Of a stretch of 64,000 nucleotides of DNA, positions 44,221 to 64,000 are shown piece after piece. The DNA is taken from the NCBI RefSeq assembly GCF_963678635.1, contig NC_087066.1, positions 10,772,517 to 10,836,516 of the forward strand. The letters run 5' to 3'. The notes under the pieces were generated by a model, which was given only the letters and a program-made list of their open reading frames with translations, searched no databases and had not been told where the DNA came from. Within the stretch, counting starts at the first letter, position 1, and each line of letters starts with the position of its first letter. Source of the DNA: Symsagittifera roscoffensis (taxonomy: Eukaryota > Xenacoelomorpha > Acoela > Convolutidae). The position numbers and the translations under genes are program-made.

Positions 44221-45113
44221 CATGTCGTTAAAATTTCTGACAACTTTTTAAAAAACAATTTGCTTTAAAAATGGTGCATTTTCAGAGATAAAAATTGAAT
44301 TAGAGATAAAAACATTAGACGTTTATTTTTTATTATTATTGTGGAAAAGTTTAATTTGCGTAATCGCTTGTCAGTTTTCAAGTCTTTTGTTTCTCGGCTC
44401 AAAAAGGAACTTCAGATAAAAAACTGATTTCTTTTTAAAACTAAAAAAAGATAAAATGGCGCCAGAAACTTATATTTTTTGTATCAGTATGACATTTCCT
44501 AATGTTCTTTAATCAGTGACATACAGTTGCTTATATTGTTTGCAACGCAAATAGTTTTTATATTCAATAAAATTGAAGCGCACTTCCCGTAAAAAGTAAA
44601 TTATATTGCGCTAATTGGGAAAAAGGTTGAGTGAAAACACGCAATTAAAGTAGCAAAAAATAACACTTTGTCGTAATCGCATCAATTATAACTCGTTCTT
44701 TTTTTGAATGAAGTAATATATCTATTTTACTTTTTAACAACGCGCTACAAGCTGGTAAAATTGCCTTTCTTGTAAATGGTAAATTTTTCTACGTTGTTTT
44801 ATCTTGATTGTGTTTTTTTTTCTAATTTAAACTCTACAGTATGATGAAATACTCAGTCACGTTTCCTTTTTCCTGAAACTTGGGATATAGATCAGTACCA
44901 CGCTACTACTGCTGCAATTTTATTCCATTGAAATAAAGTATTAAAAAGGTGCGACTTGAATAAATGAATAAAAAACATCTTAATTTCTGAAAAAAGAAGA
45001 GTTCGATCAGGTCAAGTGATCCACTTGCATAATTTTGCAAGTTATTGACCATCTAATCATTTATCTCAACTTCATTTTGCTCGTGCTTTTTGGTTTTATT
45101 AGCCTTCGTACAA
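44221..45113. other. Intergenic region between LRR and copine genes
   Basis: Contains the LRR 3' UTR and the copine 5' flank. AATAAA at 44566-44571 (346 bases past the stop) and again at 44932-44937 are candidate poly(A) signals for the LRR gene. No promoter element could be fixed for copine. The two genes are only 0.9 kb apart. Confidence 0.5.
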
Positions 45114-63684
<18,571 letters not shown>

Positions 63685-64000
63685 ACGTTTGGCTTATACT
63701 TCATTATGTGAGCCAATATCTTTTTCCAGTATCCTCGCCGTAGTTGTTTGCTTGTTTTCCATTGAAAGGATCATTAATTATATTGTAGCTGAATCAATAT
63801 TGAAATGGTTTAAAATACAAAGAGGACCTCTGTTTGTGATAAACTAAACACAAATGGCCAAAAATCAAAAAAAAAAACTAAATACTATTTTTATTTCAAG
63901 TTTTTATTACAAATTCCGGAAACTGGGAAAAACCATCAAACTAGATAAATGATTACTAATATTAATGTATAGCCGTAATCTTAATGATTTTAATTTTGAT
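63685..64000. other. Copine 3' flank
   Basis: AT-rich with no AATAAA; the poly(A) signal may be a variant or lie beyond the window. No further gene seen. Confidence 0.45.

Overview
The window is nuclear DNA from a eukaryote, most likely an invertebrate animal. It is AT-rich, its genes are split by GT-AG introns, and its tRNA genes contain introns. It holds a FLYWCH/MULE DNA transposon, Ty3/gypsy LTR retrotransposons and many short inverted-repeat elements. I could not assign it to a phylum from sequence alone.

Two host genes lie head to tail on the + strand. The first (728-44220, 5' end outside the window) encodes a leucine-rich-repeat protein in eight exons. Every intron phase matches across the junctions, giving 572 residues to a TGA stop. 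The second (45114-63684) is a complete copine gene: fourteen exons, 1701 coding bases, 566 residues, with two C2 domains followed by a copine-type vWA domain. Exon 1 (45114-45172) and the 41-base exon 2 are too short to stand out as open frames. They were recovered from splice phase and from the conserved C2 motif K-D-x3-S-K-S-D-P. One copine intron has a GC donor.

Most of the remaining sequence is transposons inside introns. LRR intron 1 holds a 2.27-kb MULE element (2091-4364) with terminal inverted repeats made of iterated short motifs; its transposase reads TGA where the FLYWCH finger should have Trp. LRR intron 6 holds a decayed gypsy element (G1, 18333-25281) that landed in a pre-existing inverted-repeat element. 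LRR intron 7 (18.1 kb) holds two more gypsy elements. G2 is on the minus strand and has an open 1345-codon pol whose RT active site reads YLAD; its 5' end is lost in a 200-N assembly gap. G3 (36011-43480) is very young: its LTRs differ at about one base, its target-site duplication is exact, and it has one uninterrupted 2032-codon gag-pol frame. In G1 and G3 the gag ATG straddles the LTR/primer-binding-site border.

Four tRNA-Ile(UAU) genes with a 13-base intron are present, two of them in a 0.54-kb duplicated unit. The introns also contain several repeat families that I do not recognise as named families: elements bounded by ACCCGGGTTGACC and built from perfect palindromes, a foldback element with about 500-bp arms, a GCGGAATCCGCAA cluster, an ATAATCGATTATAAT family, GGCGGATCTA-headed repeats, and a 22-bp minisatellite with a 304-bp higher-order period. 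No CRISPR array, rRNA gene or prokaryotic gene was seen.
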